Shown: piece by piece, positions 6,269 through 8,135 of the stretch
Layout: every line of letters starts with the position of its first letter
Position numbering within the stretch: the stretch's first letter is position 1
Assembly: GCA_012515725.1 (NCBI GenBank)
Contig: JAAYXU010000034.1
Location: 1-8,135 of the forward strand
Reading direction: 5' to 3'
DNA length: 8,135 nucleotides
Source: Clostridiales bacterium
GTDB lineage: Bacteria > Bacillota > Clostridia > Christensenellales > UMGS416
The notes under the pieces: model-generated
The model's database searches: none
The model's input: the letters and a program-made list of their open reading frames with translations, nothing else
What the model was told of the DNA's origin: nothing
Made by a program: the position numbers and the translations under genes

Positions 6269-6301
6269 CCCGGCAGGCGTCCCATCTGTCGGGATGCCGG
6301 G
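6269..6301. repeat. Strong bulged hairpin between fucI and the ABC cassette
   Basis: CCCGGCA (6269-6275) pairs perfectly with TGCCGGG (6295-6301), and inside it TCCC (6280-6283) pairs with GGGA (6291-6294), leaving a 4-base bulge and a 7-base loop. There is no T-run on either side, so it is not a typical terminator. It lies upstream of the candidate promoter of the ABC cassette and downstream of fucI, so it may stabilise the 3' end of the fucI transcript. Confidence 0.5.
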
Positions 6302-6317
6302 CGAAACCCCGGACACC

Positions 6318-6347
6318 GAACAGGCCGCCCGACCGGACGGCCTGTTC
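6318..6347 (-). terminator. Probable 3'-end hairpin (terminator-like) after fucI
   Basis: GAACAGGCCG (6318-6327) and CGGCCTGTTC (6338-6347) form a perfect 10-bp stem with a 10-base loop, starting 20 bases past the fucI stop. The following minus-strand sequence, GGTGTCCGGGGTTTCG, is not U-rich, so it would be a non-canonical or Rho-assisted terminator, or a 3'-protecting structure. Stem strength and position are seen; function is inferred. Confidence 0.55.
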
Positions 6348-6366
6348 ATTAAATCGTACAATCGGA

Positions 6367-8135
6367 CTATTTGTATACAGGTCCGTATGCGGCGCAGGCT
6401 CTATAGTCAGCGCTCTCGGGGTCTCCGGTTCCAAATGCTGCCCAGGCCGACGGGCGGTATATGGCCGAGGCATCGACGTTGTGCATACACACCGGAATGC
6501 GCAGCATCGACGCCAGCGTGATGAGATCCGCGCCGATATGACCATAGCTGAACGCACCGTGGTTAGCGCCCCAGTTGGCCATTACCGAATAAACGTCGGT
6601 AAACGCACCCTTTCCGGTCGTTCGCGGAGCAAACCATGTGGTAGGCCAGCTGTAGTCGGTACGCCTGTCCAATATCTCGTGAACTTCCGGCGGAAGCTCG
6701 GCGGTCACGCCCTCCGCGATCTGGAGCACCGGCCCCAGCCCCTTAACGATATTGAGCCGCGTCATCGTGACGGGCATACCGCCGCGGGTCGCAAACCGCG
6801 TCGAAAACCCGCCTCCCCGGAAATACCCGAGGTTTCCGTAGCAGAACTCGGTAGCGTTCACGCAGTCCGCCGCTTCGGCAGACGTGACCTGCCACCAGGG
6901 TTTAATGACGGGCTTGCCATTCTCGGACTGCCGTCCGGTTCCGTCCAGCGCAGCGGAGCCGGAGTTGATGAGATGGATGAGCCCTCCGGCAGCCGCTCCT
7001 TCGGGTCGGTAGCCCGTAACGCGCTCGATAGCCTGCGGGCTCCAGTAGGTGCGCACGTCCGCGAATACCTGCGCCGTTCCGGTCAGAAGATGCCCCATCA
7101 GCATCGAAAGGCCGTTGAGGTGATCGTTCTCGGTGGCGACGATATAGGGCTGGCGGATGCCGTTCCAGTCGAAGCTCGAATTGAGCAGCGTTTCCATGAA
7201 ATCGCCGTTGGGCAGGTAGTCCGTCCACTGGCGCTGTCCCTGGAAGCCTGCGGCCAGCGCGTTGTGGCCGGCGGCCTCCTCGGCATATCCCATTTCATTG
7301 AGCTTCGGGTTGCCCGCCATGAGATCGCGTCCGATCATCGCCATTTTGACGACGGTCTGCCATACCTGCCGCTTGCGCTCAGGGCTGTGCCGCTGTTCGG
7401 GCGGATTTGGATCAAAGCCCTCGCGCATGTTTTTCTCGACCCACCGGATAGCCCGCTCGTATTCATCCGGATCGTATATGCCCTCCTCGATTCGGCGCGA
7501 GATCTCGCACATGTCCACGCTCTCGGAACGCATACCCATATATTCCTCGAGAAGCTCAGGGCTTACGATGGAACCCGCGATGCCCATCGACGTACTGCCG
7601 ATCGACAGATAGCTCTTGCCCCGCATCCATGCCATCGCAAGTCCCGCCCGCGCAAAGCGCAGCATCTTGTCTCTGACGTCAGTCGGTATGCTGTCGTCGC
7701 CCGCGTCCTGCACATCCCGTCCGTAGATCGAGAATGCCGGAAGTCCCTTCTGGTTATGGGCGGCCAGCACCGCGGCCAGATACACCGCTCCGGGCCGCTC
7801 GGTACCGTTAAATCCCCACACGGCCTTGGGTGTGTATGGATTCATGTCCATCGTCTCGGAACCGTAGCACCAGCATGGGGTCACCGTGAGGCTCACGCCC
7901 ACGCCTTCCCGTTCGAACTTCTCCGCGCATGCCGCCGCCTCGGCTACCCCGCCGATCGTCGTGTCGGCGATGACGCATTCGACTTTCATGCCGTTTGGAT
8001 GGGTCACATTCTGGCTGATAAGCCGGGCCGCCGCGCGCGCCAACCCCATAGTCTGGTCTTCCAGCGATTCGCGGACGCCTTTTCTGCGCCCGTCGATGAC
8101 GGGACGGATCCCGACCTTGGGCGGAGCGCCCGGGA
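6367..8135 (-). CDS. fucI: L-fucose isomerase (5' end just beyond right edge)
   Basis: FucI interconverts L-fucose and L-fuculose in the cytoplasm, the first step of fucose catabolism; related enzymes also accept D-arabinose. In-frame coding continues from the internal ATG at 8049 out to the window edge, adding 28 residues that include VGIRPVIDGRRKGVRESLED, the conserved FucI N-terminus. So 588 residues are visible against about 591 in E. coli, and only a few codons are missing. Conserved blocks include TVTPCWCYGSET, WGFNGTERPGAVYLAA and FADVRTYWSPQAIERVTG. Visible metal/catalytic residues are Glu in VATEND (visible residue 335), Asp in VFADVRTYW (359) and His in NWGANHG (525), corresponding to E. 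coli Glu337, Asp361 and His528 (Mn2+ binding). The C-terminus AAYGPVYK is near the family's end. The gene is probably the last of a fucose operon extending beyond the window. Confidence 0.96.
   Translation of the reverse strand, partial: PGAPPKVGIRPVIDGRRKGVRESLEDQTMGLARAAARLISQNVTHPNGMKVECVIADTTIGGVAEAAACAEKFEREGVGVSLTVTPCWCYGSETMDMNPYTPKAVWGFNGTERPGAVYLAAVLAAHNQKGLPAFSIYGRDVQDAGDDSIPTDVRDKMLRFARAGLAMAWMRGKSYLSIGSTSMGIAGSIVSPELLEEYMGMRSESVDMCEISRRIEEGIYDPDEYERAIRWVEKNMREGFDPNPPEQRHSPERKRQVWQTVVKMAMIGRDLMAGNPKLNEMGYAEEAAGHNALAAGFQGQRQWTDYLPNGDFMETLLNSSFDWNGIRQPYIVATENDHLNGLSMLMGHLLTGTAQVFADVRTYWSPQAIERVTGYRPEGAAAGGLIHLINSGSAALDGTGRQSENGKPVIKPWWQVTSAEAADCVNATEFCYGNLGYFRGGGFSTRFATRGGMPVTMTRLNIVKGLGPVLQIAEGVTAELPPEVHEILDRRTDYSWPTTWFAPRTTGKGAFTDVYSVMANWGANHGAFSYGHIGADLITLASMLRIPVCMHNVDASAIYRPSAWAAFGTGDPESADYRACAAYGPVYK

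Noticed and set aside
8047..8049. ATG at 8049 as the true start of fucI
   Set aside because: Strongly conserved FucI N-terminal residues are encoded in frame upstream of it up to the window edge, so it is an internal methionine.

Overview
The window looks like chromosomal DNA of a GC-rich (roughly 60% in genes) low-complexity-free Bacillota/Clostridia-type bacterium, possibly a gut member of the Christensenellales or a relative. This rests on four things: strong AGGAGG-type ribosome binding sites, sigma-A-like TTGACA promoters, an ECF-transporter S component, and a DapA carrying the lysine-insensitive residue pattern usual in Gram-positives. The lineage is inference. There is no rRNA, tRNA, phage, transposon or CRISPR signal.

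Layout. At the left edge (1-156, minus strand) is the 5' end of an ECF transporter S-component gene, preceded by an excellent promoter and a leader of about 155 nt that can form alternative hairpins. A divergent promoter then drives a two-gene lysine/diaminopimelate operon on the plus strand: dapA (572-1453) and dapB (1468-2679), closed by a clean intrinsic terminator (2708-2735). Converging on it from the right is a minus-strand, translationally coupled three-gene ABC export cassette: membrane-fusion/adaptor protein (6132-4576), MacB-type ATPase (4583-3897) and FtsX/MacB-type permease (3900-2734). A 234-bp intergenic region holding two strong hairpins separates this cassette from fucI (L-fucose isomerase, minus strand). 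The fucI gene lacks only its first few codons, which lie beyond the right edge.

How the genes work together. DapA and DapB catalyse consecutive steps: aspartate-semialdehyde plus pyruvate to hydroxy-tetrahydrodipicolinate, then to tetrahydrodipicolinate, feeding peptidoglycan and lysine synthesis. The three ABC proteins would form one membrane export complex. FucI belongs to fucose catabolism and is functionally separate.

The most notable item is dapB. It is a complete dihydrodipicolinate reductase followed in the same frame by about 140 residues that look like the tandem ACT regulatory module of aspartokinase. In the same operon DapA lacks most of the residues that bind inhibitory lysine in the E. 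coli enzyme. Together these suggest that end-product sensing has been moved from DapA to the second enzyme, or is offered in trans to aspartokinase. This is a hypothesis built on motifs, not a demonstrated system.
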